DNA of 64,000 nt from Clytia hemisphaerica (taxonomy: Eukaryota; Cnidaria; Hydrozoa; Leptothecata; Clytiidae): NCBI GenBank assembly GCA_902728285.1, contig CACVBU010001363.1, positions 186,001-250,000 on the forward strand, read 5' to 3'. Positions 12,643 to 24,445 of the stretch are shown in pieces. The notes under the pieces are model-generated. The model worked only from the letters and a program-made list of their open reading frames with translations. It was not told the DNA's origin and ran no database searches. Made by a program: the position numbers and the translations under genes. How positions within the stretch are numbered: position 1 is the first letter of the stretch; every line of letters begins with the position of its first letter.

Positions 12643-13907
12643 CTAAAGTTAAATTATGTTGCATAAGATAGCACTGAAAACATCAAGCAACTAAACGACG
12701 GCTTATATGAAAATAAGAATCAAAGTCCATATAAGGTAAACTAATCAGTTCTCAAAATATCGACTTAAGGTACCATTAAACCTCAAAACGTACTTAAAAT
12801 TAAACCACATAAAGTCTCGAAGAATAAGCTTTAATATTGAATGAAATAGTATGTGGCTGAAACTCAGCTTGTAGCTTTCATATCTATGAGCCGGTATGAG
12901 CCCAAGAACTACCAGAAAAAAACCCGCAGTCAATTGGAAAGATTTGAACACATTTTGGCGCATTTTACTATGACGTCATATTTCAAACAAGATTTTGACT
13001 CATTTATCTGAAAAATCAGTCGAAGTAGATAACAAAAAATTAGGTTTTGTTTAAAATTCCGTCAATTAAACCCCCTAAAATGGTCAGAAAAGGGTCCAGA
13101 ATTCGCCATATTTCCTATGTATATATGTCATCGCTAGAGACTCGAAAGATGGGCCTTGAAACGTTAACTGAAAATGGTATTGCTTATAAGTTTCTGTGAA
13201 CTCTCTCTAAAGTTTTTCAGTCATCCTGGGGCTTAAAGATTAAAACTGCATATTTTTATAAAAATAAACTATACAAGAACATAAGGCTTCGATGACCGAA
13301 ATATTAACAACAAGTTTTTCTGGTATTGAACCTCGCAATACTTGAAATCTCAGTGATGATTCATTCAAATCATGGTAAAGTAATCAACTCTCAAATATTG
13401 ATGTTAGGTTCCAATTTTAAACGAGGTGACCATATGTTTTTGCAATAAAAATCTATGTTTTTTCTTCAAGGCAACACCTTGACTTTAATTTATTTCCATT
13501 TTAAGTTAAAATTCTCTTTTTTAGCCAGAGTTATATAACCTTACACAAACGAATGAAAAAGTACGTACTTGCTAGGGAGGTATAGCTATTTGCGTACGCT
13601 TGTGTACAGGGGGTACTCGATTTTTGACATCTTAGTGCGTACGTACTATGTGGATGGCCCCCTCCCACTTCCGCGCCCCACGAATTGAGCGAATTCTAGA
13701 ATCTAGGCTTAAACTGGTCCTAATTGGTTCTTAGGTTTTGGCCAAAACTGAGCCTAAATGTTCTTATAAAATTGTTCTTGTTATTAACTTTCTGGTAAAG
13801 AAGATTAAGTCAAGACCTTATAAATTTAGAACACCCCTGTCTCAATGTTCTCACTCGCTATAAAAATAGTAAAAATTCACCGGGTCGGATTTTGAGATCT
13901 AAAAATC
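12643..13907. other. Gene-free stretch with repeat fragments
   Basis: No gene is supported. A short inverted repeat around AGTACGTAC lies at about 13557-13650. A dispersed repeat (CTTAGGTTTTGGC ... TGAGCCT) at about 13690-13800 is shared with 31372-31560 and 46485-46640. Confidence 0.45.
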
Positions 13908-14047
13908 TTAAAAACTTTTACGGCAGTCCGTTCTTTTGTAAATAAATCTTGCGGTGCATCCGATACATAGAAGAATTATAACTGCAAATACCACACCGAC
14001 CACTATTTTTGCGGTGGCAACTATTTCATTCATTTCGTCATCTTCAC
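13908..14047 (-). CDS. EGF-like small membrane protein, exon 2 (transmembrane and tail)
   Basis: This is the last coding exon of the minus-strand gene whose first exon is 14592-14785. It follows a TTTTCTAG acceptor and completes the codon split after the first base in exon 1. It encodes an acidic juxtamembrane stretch (EDDEMNE), a hydrophobic helix of about 22 residues (IVVGVVFAVIILLCIGC) and a short basic tail ending DCRKSF before TAA. The phase match (1+2 bases), the clean acceptor and the fit of a membrane helix after an EGF module make this exon well supported although it has no start of its own. The intron is 544 bp. The product is probably a single-pass surface protein; its ligand or role is unknown. 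Confidence 0.75.
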
Positions 14048-14591
14048 CTAGAAAAGATATAAGAGAGATTGATAGTATTAGCCTCTAGAAAATAAGCTTG
14101 AAATTCAAAGAAAATTTCTTGAATTCAACAATATGCTCCCTTCAAATAAACACCCTGTAAAGGAATTGTGGCTTTATAGGGAGTTTACGAAGTGAGCGAT
14201 ATATTTGCTAATAAAAGCAACCTTGACACAATAAAAAGTCTGCAACCAGGATTTCTTATTCACATAAATCTTGAAGAAATAGCTAAACGAGGTGTAATTT
14301 TCTCTCAAAAAATATATATTTAAGGTCCCTTTCTTTTAAACGCCCGCCTCGAACAATCCCCTCCAAAATGACGTACGTCTCGGGCGTTTATTCGAGGTAA
14401 TACAAAGCAATTTTTATTAGGGATTTAAGTGACATCTCAATCATTCAAGTCAAGCAGTGCAATTTGGTTGGCTTCGAATGCAGAAGAGATACTCCAGAGG
14501 AAATACATTTTCTAAAGGTCTGCATTCTCCACCTTCCCAAAGGTCTATTTGAAACCATGGCACTGAAAAGAAATTAAAACCATAAAAATAC

Positions 14592-14785
14592 CTTCATCAC
14601 ATATCTTTCCAATATAACCCACAGCACAGGTGCAAGTATTAGAATCGGTGCAATTTCCATGTTTGCAAGGTGGTTCACATTCAAATGCCACGGTAGATGC
14701 TGATGCCTCTTTCGCACTAACTGCACAGAACGTCGTAAAACCACACAAAATAAGGAAAAAAAACTACCAGAAATTTTAAAAACAT
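14592..14785 (-). CDS. EGF-like small membrane protein, exon 1 (signal region and EGF)
   Basis: The exon ends at a GAAG|gtattt donor. It encodes one EGF-like module with six cysteines in the usual spacing (CEPPCKHGNCTDSNTCTC then VGYIGKIC). With exon 2 (13908-14047) it gives a predicted type I membrane protein of about 110 residues: signal peptide, one EGF, helix, short tail. The only upstream ATG (14785-14783) opens a hydrophobic, signal-peptide-like frame that is one base out of register with the EGF frame. The slip point coincides with an A8 run at 14756-14763 (T8 on the coding strand). The EGF frame itself has TAG just upstream and no ATG. Either the homopolymer length is a sequence error or the allele is broken. 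Confidence 0.75.
14756..14763 (-). other. A8 homopolymer at apparent frameshift
   Basis: The eight-base run separates the ATG-led signal-peptide frame from the EGF frame. A one-base difference in run length would put the two in register. Homopolymers are typical sites of base-calling error. Confidence 0.6.
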
Positions 14786-15140
14786 GCTTGATTTAATTTT
14801 GAAGCGTGATTAAATTTTTTATACTCGAATGATTTTTTCTTTTGATCGTTGCGTTGTACATTTGAATCTAGAGTAAGGCCATTCGGCAATGCATCTATAA
14901 AAAAGATGTCAAATCAAATTGGATTTCCATCCTTACTTTATAAAAGACTTTAAGCTCCATTAATTACCTCAGAGGTCGTTTGCTTCTAATACAACTGTAT
15001 GGTATTAAGCTCTCTACAGGTGGTATCTAACTATCATTAATTTCAATACAGCCAATTCTGAGAAAGTCTACCAAAGTACGAGGAGGGGGGGGGCAAATCT
15101 GCAAGGATGTATTGGGATGTTTGGTAACTTGTACTGTATA
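14786..15140. other. Upstream region of the EGF gene
   Basis: No coding sequence was seen. It would hold the promoter and 5' UTR of the minus-strand EGF gene, but I see no clear TATA box. A G9 run lies near 15085. Confidence 0.3.
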
Positions 15141-15305
15141 GAGGTCACCAGTCATCCTTCAAATCACGCAATCACGCAAAAATAATTCCAAATTACGTTA
15201 TCACGAGTTAAATTTTCTTTCTATCGCGATCACGTTGATCACGTTGGTTTCTCCGATCACGTTATCACGCACTTTAAAATCTTATAATCACGAAATCACG
15301 AACTT
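15141..15305. repeat. TCACG motif array, copy B
   Basis: AATCACGCAATCACGC-type motifs recur about ten times, with variants ATCACGTT and ATCACGAA. They are preceded by GAGGTCACCAGTCATCC, comparable to the leading block at 9419 and 51293. Confidence 0.55.
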
Positions 15306-15475
15306 GGAAAAACAAGTTTTGGAATATTGTGGAGGATCATAAGCTTCATACGGTGAACACCACAATTTAGTTTTCTCTGAAATTTAACCTGTGGAGACAA
15401 ACTGTAAGAATTTTATCGCGCAATGTCTCAATCACATTTCTATCTTAAGAACAAAGATGGAGGGAATATATTCTC

Positions 15476-15772
15476 ATGTTAAACTCAAGAATATTATATC
15501 ATTACATATCGTGCTCGTGCTTATCACTCTATGTTGGTGAAACTACCACAAAATTTGGTCAAAGGTTTAAGGAACATTTCCAAAAATCACGAACCTCGGC
15601 AGTTTTGGAACACTCGAAAACTTGTAGTGTTGGTAAAGAGAAAACTGATTTCTCAGTTCAGTACCTTGAAAACATGTACTCTAGAGGAAAGTACTCTTTG
15701 TCTGAAAGGGAGTACTTATGGAATGAACGTTTAAGAGGTCTCTTGAATATCCAGAAAACGCTGAAAAGTTAA
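15476..15772 (+). pseudogene. GIY-YIG endonuclease relic of a Penelope-like retroelement
   Basis: The 98-residue frame contains the GIY-YIG nuclease hallmarks: YHYI and LYVGET for the two short motifs, a catalytic-type Arg in FGQRFKEH and a Glu in LSEREYLWNERL, with Cys/His residues (SCSC, LEHSKTC) between. This is the C-terminal endonuclease of Penelope-like elements, which nicks target DNA. No reverse transcriptase domain was found upstream, so only the 3' part remains. The CGAAAGTATTACGATAGG string at about 15870 follows it and recurs inverted near 8310. Confidence 0.7.
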
Positions 15773-15779
15773 TTTGATA

Positions 15780-16095
15780 GTTTGATTATTTTGATTTTGT
15801 CCTTATACTTCGTCTCATTTTATCATTTTACTTGCACTTTTAATAACCTAATTTTTATTAATTTCGCCTTAGCGAAAGTATTACGATAGGCATTCAGCGG
15901 CGGTGTCCTCGGACGAAAATTTAGAAAACGAAATTACTCGATACGGTGGACGAACTTACTAAGCTTAATTTACATTTTACACGTTCGTATAACCACGGAC
16001 GATGGGACGATTTTCGCGGGTTTTCTTTGGATTACGTCATATATCTTTGTGTCTTTAGCTTCAGTTAGCTTCACAGTTTGGATTTTTTCTTTATT
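15780..16095. other. Non-coding stretch after the Penelope relic
   Basis: It contains the dispersed CGAAAGTATTACGATAGG block and CpG-containing sequence. No gene was seen. Confidence 0.4.
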
Positions 16096-16848
16096 TTCTT
16101 ATAAGCATACACTTTATAAGAATCAAATCAATAACTCTTGATAAATGGTGATATACCCTTCGGTAATTAGTTCTTACAAAGTAAACAAGGGATGGCGCAC
16201 AATATGAGCATATTTATTTTTCTTATAAGCATACACTTTATAAGAATCAAATCAATAACTCTTGATAGACTGTGATATACCTTTCGGTAATTAGTTCTTA
16301 CAAAGTAAACAAGGGATGGCGCACAATATGAGCATATTTATTTTTCTTATAAGCATATATTTTATAAGAATCAAATCAATAACTCTTGATAGACTGTGAT
16401 ATACCTTTCGACCTTTCGGTAATTAGTTCTTACAAAGTAAACAAGGGATGGCGCACAATATGAGCATATTTATTTTTCTTATAAGCATATATTTTATAAG
16501 AATCACATCAATAACTCTTGATAGACGGTGATATACCTTTCGGTAATTAGTTCTTACAAAGTAAACAATAGATGGCAGACAATATGAGCATATTTATTTT
16601 TCCTATAAGCATATACTTTATAAGAATCAAATTAGTAACTCTTGATAGACGGTGATACACCCTTCGGTAATTAGTTCTTACAAAGTAAACAATAGATGGC
16701 AGGCAATATGAGCATATTTATTTTTCTTATAAGCATATACTTTATAAGAATCAAATCAATAACTCTCGATAGAAGGTGATATAGCCTTCGGTAATTATTT
16801 CTTACAAAGTAATCAAGGGATGGCGCGCAATATGAATATATTTACATT
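16096..16848 (+). repeat. 124-bp tandem repeat, six copies
   Basis: Units starting TTCTTATAAGCATA begin near 16097, 16221, 16345, 16477, 16601 and 16725. The spacing is 124 bp except for one 132-bp unit, which has an 8-bp duplication (CCTTTCGA) at about 16406. Each unit carries the block ATGGC(G/A) followed by AATATGAGCATATTTA. Units are about 90-97% alike. The array is interrupted at its right end by a transposon and resumes as a fragment at 17590-17665. Confidence 0.9.
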
Positions 16849-17583
16849 ATCGGGGAAAGCTTCGTCGGCACAGTGGGCCCAGAGGTGGAAATAGGGAAAA
16901 AACGAAAGTTAAAATTTTGCTTTGATAATATGATTTATGGAATCTTGAATAAATTTCTGATAAGATGCCAAAGTTTCAAGTCTGTATCTGATCTGTAACT
17001 CAAGTTATGTGGCTCCAAAGTTGACTGAAAACCACATTTTGATGAAAAATCGAAAAAAGTGAAAAATGCATATTTTTGAAGATTCTGATCTAAATTCAGC
17101 TTGTAAATCAGTTCTTTTGTGTGATAACCTTTAGAGACATTATATTCTAAAGGGAAAATGCTTAAGGTAACCACAAATGTCCAAATATCTCAAAAACCGC
17201 TAAGTCCCCACATATCAAACCATATATGTTTTGAAAACTACAGACACTAACCTTTCCAAAAATGCTGGAGTTTCGATGTGACACTTAGCGGTTTAAAAGT
17301 TCAAATTTTGCCTGCATTTTCCAAGCTACAAATCTCAATTTTCATGAAAAATCTCAAAAGAAAGTCAAAATTTGAAGTTTACTATTTTCTAACTCATGTA
17401 ATGTGACCCTAGAGCTCTACTAATGCCTTAATAATACAAAAAATGTAAGAAATACTATCTTGTTGTTCTCCCAACTCCCTATTTCCAAACGTTTGTCCTC
17501 TGGGCCCAGTGTGGTCGGGGAATAATATTCGTCACTTGGCCAAGATTTCGTCACTTTTCCCCGACGAAGTTTTCCCTGATAAG
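16849..17583. mobile_element. TIR element inserted into the tandem array
   Basis: The left end TTATCGGGGAAAGCTTCGTC and the inverted right end TTATCAGGGAAAACTTCGTC differ at two positions. The tandem repeat sequence continues after the right end, which shows this is an insertion. The interior contains a second, nested inverted-repeat element (16869-17512). No transposase was seen. Confidence 0.75.
16869..17512. mobile_element. Nested inverted-repeat element
   Basis: CACAGTGGGCCCAGAGG plus TGGAAATAGGGA on the left mirrors CACACTGGGCCCAGAGGAC plus TGGAAATAGGGA on the right. It lies just inside the outer element's ends, so it is either a nested insertion or an inner TIR layer. The minus-strand frame at 16935-17174 has no recognisable domain. 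Confidence 0.55.
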
Positions 17584-17665
17584 GTTTTTTTTTCTATAAG
17601 AATCAAATTAATAACTCTTTATAGATGGTGATATGCCCTTCAGTTATTAGTTCTTAAGAATTAAA
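17584..17665 (+). repeat. Continuation of the 124-bp tandem repeat
   Basis: CTATAAGAATCAAATTAATA and the following sequence match the 124-bp unit, diverged, to about the AGTTCTTA block. Confidence 0.7.
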
Positions 17666-18480
17666 CAACCATTGTTCGTAAATTGATCTTATCTTTTTAG
17701 CGATTTTGAGGCTCGATGTAAAGTAGACTTCAGATTAGCTTTCATCTCTACTTCTTGTTTTTTCCCATGCAGTTTAAACTTTAGGCGAAATCTTCGACTT
17801 CAAGTCGTCTTGTTTATTTTTAGAACACTAAATAATTACTGATGATGATATTAATATATCGAAACATGTTTGAAAATAAAAATTAACATTACTCCTGTCA
17901 AGTTCGTTCGACTATGTCTTGCTATTGACTCATTAATATCATTACATATATCAAGTTATTTACAATCCTTCTAAATGAGTTTCCAGTGATAGTTGTGAAA
18001 GCTATAGCGATATGGGTGTCTTATACCAAGATGTGAAATTAAATGACCCAGGTCTTCGAACTTCGACATTGAATAAAATCGGAATACTTACTTAATAAAG
18101 TTGTTACTATAGTTGCATGAAAAGTTTAAATATAAATCGTAGAAAAAAATTCTACATGAATATAGTATTCAGACACTAGTATTGAGTTTGATATTTGTGT
18201 ATTTAACTGTTGCGGTCACAAAAAGTTGTTTGTCGGTTAAACCTTGTCGGATAGTGAAAGTTTGATATTTTCATAAATTAATATCCTACTGATTTTGACA
18301 AAATTATGGAGCAATACTTGAAAAATTTGTTAATTTCTATAGAAGAATTCTTGAACAGTTTTAAAGTAAGGTAGTTTGTGTGAGATAAGCTAGTGGCATT
18401 TGTGAGTGAGTATTCAATTTTGTTTTTTATTGTACGAGTAGAATCTTGTGGAAGGAGTGAATTTAGATTAGGGCAGTCTT
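17666..18480. other. Gene-free stretch
   Basis: No gene is supported. Around 17838-17866 a CTGATGATGATATTAATATA string followed by TCGAAAC resembles the conserved 3' region of Penelope-like elements. It may be a fragment of one. Confidence 0.4.
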
Positions 18481-18489
18481 TGCAAAGGT

Positions 18490-18687
18490 GAGCCAGAATC
18501 TCGTCCCCGGTGGGTAAATACCCCACATTCTCAGCCCCACTGGGACATTGACTTTGTTTTTAACCCCCATTCAAAATTTAATAGGGAAAATTGCACTCCA
18601 AAACCAACTCGACCAATTGATTTTTTTAACTAGGAGCAACAGAAAGAACACTGTGGAAAGAAGCTCCAGGTATGTGAAACAGGGGTG
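18490..18687. mobile_element. Fragment of CACCCC-family element
   Basis: The sequence includes CCCCGGTGGG, CAGCCCCACTGGGA and a right end ACAGGGGTG comparable to the 4471-9215 element. The left boundary is unclear. The minus-strand frame 18278-18526 runs into it and is not credible. Confidence 0.45.
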
Positions 18688-18956
18688 AATCATCTGATGA
18701 TTATTTCTTGTAACAAGCACACCGCAAGTTAAGTACTTAATTCACATTGTTTTTTCTATGCCAAAGAGAAAGAATGTTTTTACTTAAGTGTTGTTAACGA
18801 TTTCCCAGATGATAATGCACAAGCATGCAAAGTGGATACTAAAAAAAATAGGAGTTTTGGAGCAGAATGTTATTTTTCATCTAAAGAAAGAACTAGAGGT
18901 ACCCATGCACCCATGCTTAGCTATGTAAAGCGTTGATTTGGTTAAAGAAAATAGTA

Positions 18957-19181
18957 CACCCCGGACTCACAGCCCCGGTGGAGCTTTTCCCACAGCGGGA
19001 AAAACCCAACGAGATAAAAAATCGATTTTTCTGTTGTTCCGAGCTTAAAATCCAGTGAGGATGGTTTTGTAGTGCAATTTTTTACATTGAATTTCAAATT
19101 GGGATGAAATGAAATTTTTTGGAGGGGCAGGAACGCGTAATGCCATTTTCCCACCGCGCACCGGGATGAGATCACCGGGTG
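18957..19181. mobile_element. CACCCC-family short element
   Basis: The left end CACCCCGGACTCACAGCCCC is mirrored by CACCGGGATGAGATCACCGG followed by GTG on the right. There is no clear target duplication and no coding sequence. Confidence 0.6.
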
Positions 19182-19700
19182 TGATTGTCATCGGTGTAGG
19201 GAGAAGTACTTTCCAAGGACGAGGCTATCTAATCAGACTTTTTTAATATTAGTTAATTTCATTTCCATTTTTCATTTCGCCTTAAATTAATATTTTGGTA
19301 TGACAGAAAAATACTCTCAAAAAATAAAGAGCTACCTTAACCGAGGTACTATGGTTGCGAGCTACCTTGGATTCTTAGCAGGACTAAAAAGGAGGAACGA
19401 AAGGAAAATTTTGTGAACTTTACGATTAATTTGACCTAATATCGATCTGTCAAGTGGGACAGTGAGATTCAATTTTTTCCAACCCGCATGCAAAGTGCGG
19501 CAAATATCCGCATCCTTCACTTAGCCCGGGTTTTTCGGTCTTTGTGTCTTTGAAAGTTGTTTTCGAAACGAGCTTTGATTATATTGGTACAATGAAAGGG
19601 TTTTTACTGAAGTTGCAAATCAGGATGATAAAACACAATGATACAATGATACAGGAAAACGAAAAATAAGCAAAACATATTAGACAAGTATTTTAATTAC
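19182..19700. other. Gene-free stretch
   Basis: Nothing recognisable was seen. Confidence 0.4.
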
Positions 19701-19755
19701 CTTTTCTCGTCGAGTGTAAGGTTTCGTTTTCGTTCTTTTGATGATGCAATTCAGT
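19701..19755 (-). CDS. Candidate internal exon of an unidentified minus-strand gene
   Basis: On the minus strand TATTTTACAG precedes and gtaatt follows a 55-bp segment that is open as TELHHQKNENETLHSTRK. Both splice sites are good, but the neighbouring exons are not established. The phase is compatible with the ATG-led segment 20822-20851 upstream. The hydrophilic peptide could be a cytoplasmic tail; this is a weak call. Confidence 0.3.
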
Positions 19756-22479
19756 CTGTAAAATACACACAAGAAAATGTATGGTTAAGTACTCTTGAAG
19801 ATAAATCTTGTTAAAATATTTCAGGGTATGAAGTGTCAAAAATTCATGATGTAAGGTGTAGGAGTGTGTTGGAGAGCTGATGAAAAATATCTAAATAAGG
19901 AAGTTGTGAGCTCTTCGTCGTACAGCCGATGGGAAACATGAGGTAATCAAACTTTGGAATTTCGGGCAATGTTGAAATCGACAAAATGAAAGGTTTCCTT
20001 ACTTTACTTTGTGCTGCTGATTTTCTGAAAGTGCTCATTTAAAGACTCGAGGAAAGGGTTTTAATTGCGTTTAGGCTTCAATCAAGAATATATATTGTAT
20101 CTTATATAATTCTTGCTTCAATTTATCGTTCTCTATGTTTATTTCGTGTAACAATATTGAAAAGGACATGCTTTTCATTCACACAAATTATTTTCATGAA
20201 AATCGAGAGTCAGTAGACCTCTATGAAGTATGGTTTTTGTTTGTTTTTAGTCTGGATGTCATCAGGGGTTTGTTGTCACGAAGAATTTGAAAACAAATTT
20301 GTTTGAGACGAAATTGCTTCAATTTTTATCAAGTGTCATACCTATTGAGCTTAAAGCCTGAAGGGCTAGAGAGAAATGTTCAACCTTTCTCAAGCAAGAG
20401 AAAGTGACGCCTTAGGCTGATCGCCCCTTTTTGGAATGACAGATTGAACGTAGCACTCTCTATATTTTCACGTGGCATGTTTTTCGAAATATTGCGATGG
20501 AATTTACCTTTAATCTAGCGTTTGTGTGAAAACCACGCGGGTCAAGCGTTTTAGAAAGATGGGAAAAAAGTGGCTCATTTCCTACCCAAGAGTTTCATTT
20601 CAGACCCCTTCTTCGGGGGCTTCAAACTCAATGGCCATCGCTACATAGGTGCAAAATATGCATCGGTGCTAGATTGCTACTGTATATATTATATTTCTTT
20701 ACCCAGAAAGGAAGCTTCGATATGAGCTTTGTGCGAAATTCTACACCTGATTCAGAAAGTTCCTTATTAACCTCAATAAAGTTTTCAAAAGATCAATTTC
20801 ACAGACCGGAAATTCACATACCTCGTCAAGAAGGGAAATCTTAAAAAACATAATTATGTTATCATGCAAATTAGAAATAATAGAAATATATTACGTCAAT
20901 GTAATTAGCGAGGGTTGTTATTATATGCATTACAGAGAAGGTTTGTTTTCTCCAAGGGAACTAGTTAACATCTATTGAGAAGCAAAAGAACTCGCACAAA
21001 ATTGTCAAAGAAGTAGAAATTACGGTAATTAATAGACATATACTTTTTTCATTTCTTCAGTAATTGCGGTCTGAATGGTTCAACCCAATGTTGGATTTTC
21101 TTTTGGTGATAAAAGTGATAAGAATCTGTTATGGAATGTCATCTCTCGGAAGGAGTGGATTTTTGGTTTTGAAAACTTGATGTGGTGAAAGATTTCTGTC
21201 ATGCTGTTGGTTGAAAGGTGAAAGAAGTGTGTCAAGTCACATTTTTGTAACAAGCTTTCATCTTTCATCCATCCAGACTCCTCCCAGGAAAAATTGGCTG
21301 TGAAATGAAATGATGGTTAGTTCGGTCAGGAGTGAGAGGTTGGTCTATAATGCATTTTTGCCATTCTTTTATTTGAAAATGATTGATCAATTGCACCGTG
21401 GAATGTTGAAGGATCAAACTCTTCTGAGCGATGCATCTCTCTGACAATAAACGACAAAGAAGTCATAGTATTTATAGAAAACCCTTAAGGTAGCTTTAAT
21501 CACGTGTGAGTCAAGTATTATAACACTTAAACTGATTGAGAGATAAAGTGCGGTCAACCTTTCAGACGAAAAGCAGACGTAAGCCAAAAATGACAAAAAT
21601 CTGTTTTTGTTTAGAAAGTACGACAAACGGGCTCGAAGATTGATTATTCATCAAAAATTATTTTTGAATTTCGCAGATTAGGCTAGATGGTGGGGGATAA
21701 TTAAATGACCGTAAAAATAAAACTTGCTGATGCTGCACTTTTTCTTGGGAATCCAGAGAAATAAAAAGGAACCCATCTCAGTGAATCGCATTTCAAACTG
21801 GTAATTATTATGAAATATTGGATCAAATCAATTAAATAAATTGGAGGTAAAAAGGGTTCTTGAGGAAAGAATGGAGGATTTTCAAGTTGTTGATGGAGTT
21901 CAAAATAGAATGTCCATTACATAACTCGTCAACCAACATGAGGTTGGATCAATAGTACACGCTATTGACGTCACCTTAATTAAAGTCTTTGTTATTCCAT
22001 AAGTATGTTAATGGTGTAAGCAAAGCATGCAGCTTTTAAGCCAATCAAATCAAGTTTTGTAAACGACCAGTGCATGTTCTATTGTCATTTCCATGGAAGT
22101 TTTAAATTAGATACAAATGTCAATAATTGTGTATAATTGATGACAAAAGCAGGAATATTCGATTAAAAATAGACTGCCGTGTGGTATTTTTAATTCTTTT
22201 CTTCGACAAAGCCATCAATGCTTTCGTTTTGAGAAAGACAATAAACTTTAATAATAAATAGAAGAATGTTAATATCATTTTCAGCTTTTTGTCGCATTCA
22301 AAATTTGCATCCTTTGATGGGGTTTCGTGTTTTATTAAATTTGTCTGAAACTTTGGAATCTCATTTTGTTTGAAGCCTTGAGTTGAAAACTGTCACTTTT
22401 TTCAGTTAATGTTGTAGTGATACTGGTTGTTTGGATAACTTGGGTCTGTTAAGTATCAGGATTGAAAGGTTTGAAGAAG

Positions 22480-22760
22480 GTGACACAGGCAACTTTTTTC
22501 CTTAGTGGGGATAAAAATTCCTATTGAAATCCTAATGGGGATAGAAATTCTATTGTTCCAAGGTTAAAAAACCCAGTCACCAGTGGGGATGGTTTTGGAG
22601 AGCAATTTTTAAACATGGAATTTCGAGTGGGGATCGAGTGGGGATCAAAGTCAATTTCCCATTGGGGCTGAAATTCAAGGGTATTTTCCAACCAGCGACG
22701 AAATTCTTGCTTAGTTTTCCAGTGGGGCTGGGGTCCCAGCGGGTCTGTGACACAGGGATG
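22480..22760. mobile_element. CACCCC-family element, degenerate
   Basis: The right end GGGTCTGTGACACAGGGATG is the inverse of the family terminus. The interior repeats AGTGGGGAT(C/A) motifs at least five times. The left terminus is eroded. Confidence 0.5.
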
Positions 22761-24353
22761 TTTTTACTCTAACATATTTTGTCTTCCGAAACAGGGGGTT
22801 GAAAATGTCCAAGCACCGTGATCAAACTTCACCATACGCCACTGCTTGAGATTGATTCAGTAGGAACGAAGTCAATTTGATGCTTAAACCACCTCTCGCA
22901 ATCTCTGTTCGGGAAGTATTTGTAGCAATCATGTGAAATAATTCTCGCATAGAGCATTATGTCGTTCTGATCTAGTTAGTTCTATAGAAGACTTTGGTCA
23001 TGACAAGATGCATAATGACATTCACACATTTGCTTTACAACTTAAACTTTTGTATTTGACGTCATAGGGGAATTAACTTCTTTCACATTTTTCATTGTGT
23101 TCTTAAATAGTTTTTCTCAAGAACACCAGTCATCTGTAAAGTTCATCTAGCAACGTCATTCTAATTGCTTCTCAAGTCAACTATTTGGCTAAATGAATCT
23201 TGGGCATTCTAAATGGAGAGTTCAGTTCAAATGTACACAAACGATATCTTTGTATTACGAAATATTCTGTTATTGTCTTGTGACTCAAAAATCAGACATT
23301 TTTTTCATTCAATTGAAAATTTTTGCGAAAGATAGCATCGTAGAACATTATAATGACGAAAAAGAGTGGAATTTTTCTCATTTATTAAAATTCCTATGAA
23401 GGATGAATATTGCCTGAATTTTGACAGTTTTCATTTTTTGGTAAAATCATTACAATATCGTAATAAATTTCAGAATTAGCTGAATTCGTCACTTTTGGAT
23501 TGAAGGAGCAAAATCGATCTATCGTTCTATCATGCCCACTTGGAGGCTAGACTGATGAGATTAGAGAAACTAAGAAACCGAAAGGATAATAAATACTCTT
23601 AATGTGAGACGGATTAGATAAGGATTAGAAATGAAAGCAGGTTCCTAAGGAAAAGTGATCACAAAATGACGTTACTGTACTTTCAATAATAATGCTTGCT
23701 GATGCAAAGTCTTGACAGAAAGTTAGACATGCTGCCAAGTGTCCAAAGGTCAGAGTAGCAGATCCTACAAGAAACTGCAAGGACGAGACCTTCAGGCACG
23801 TAATAGCAATCTCGATAATTATTCAATAGTTTTCGTATGAGTATGATGAGTGTAGTTCAACTTAGCAATGTTCGGTATTTTCTTCCAAGAATTTCAAGAC
23901 ATTTTTATCTGATGATGGTTAACATGTTTGGGGTAGAGATAACAACAATACAACAATGACGTTGGAAAGGTTTAACTTGGTGATAGCATATTCAAAAGAT
24001 AGTCGTGATTTAATTCCTGCCTTTTCAAACGCATCCAAGATGACTTCAGTATTAGTGTTGCGTCAAGGCTAGATAAAAAGTAGAAGTTTGTACCTAGACT
24101 AGATCGATAAATAAACGGTTGGAGATAAACAGTCGGTATTGGATTCTTTTTCTTTTTCATTTTGATCTAGATGTTGTACTTTAAGATCTTCTGTTGCTAT
24201 TGTGTTCGAAAACCCGTGAGGCTTTTGATTGGTCAAGCGCTGAAATTCTATTGTAATGTTACGTGACCTAGGTAGGATTTCCTACCTAACCTCGGCACAC
24301 TTTTCAGTCGAAGCACGACATCTAGGCCTTCGGGCTTTATAAATCTATGAAAA

Positions 24354-24445
24354 CACCCCCTTCTCACAGACTCGGTAGGATTTTTCAACCAGTATGGTCA
24401 AATTAACGGACTTGTTCAAGATGGAAAAAAGAGTTGACAAAGCTT
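24354..24445. mobile_element. CACCCC-family left-end fragment
   Basis: CACCCCCTTCTCACAGACTC and the following ~70 bases match the left end of the copy at 39665-39982. No right end was found. Confidence 0.5.

Noticed and set aside
15141-15305. CRISPR-like array (also 51293-51500 and 52785-53082)
   Set aside because: Motifs are 6-15 bases, irregularly spaced and occur in both orientations; the genome is eukaryotic.
17838-17885. Hammerhead-ribozyme-like CTGATGA ... GATAT/ATATC ... GAAAC core
   Set aside because: The core motifs and a short stem II are present, as reported for Penelope-like elements. But stem I cannot be paired from the flanking sequence and stem III would be only the self-complementary ACATGT, so I do not claim a ribozyme.
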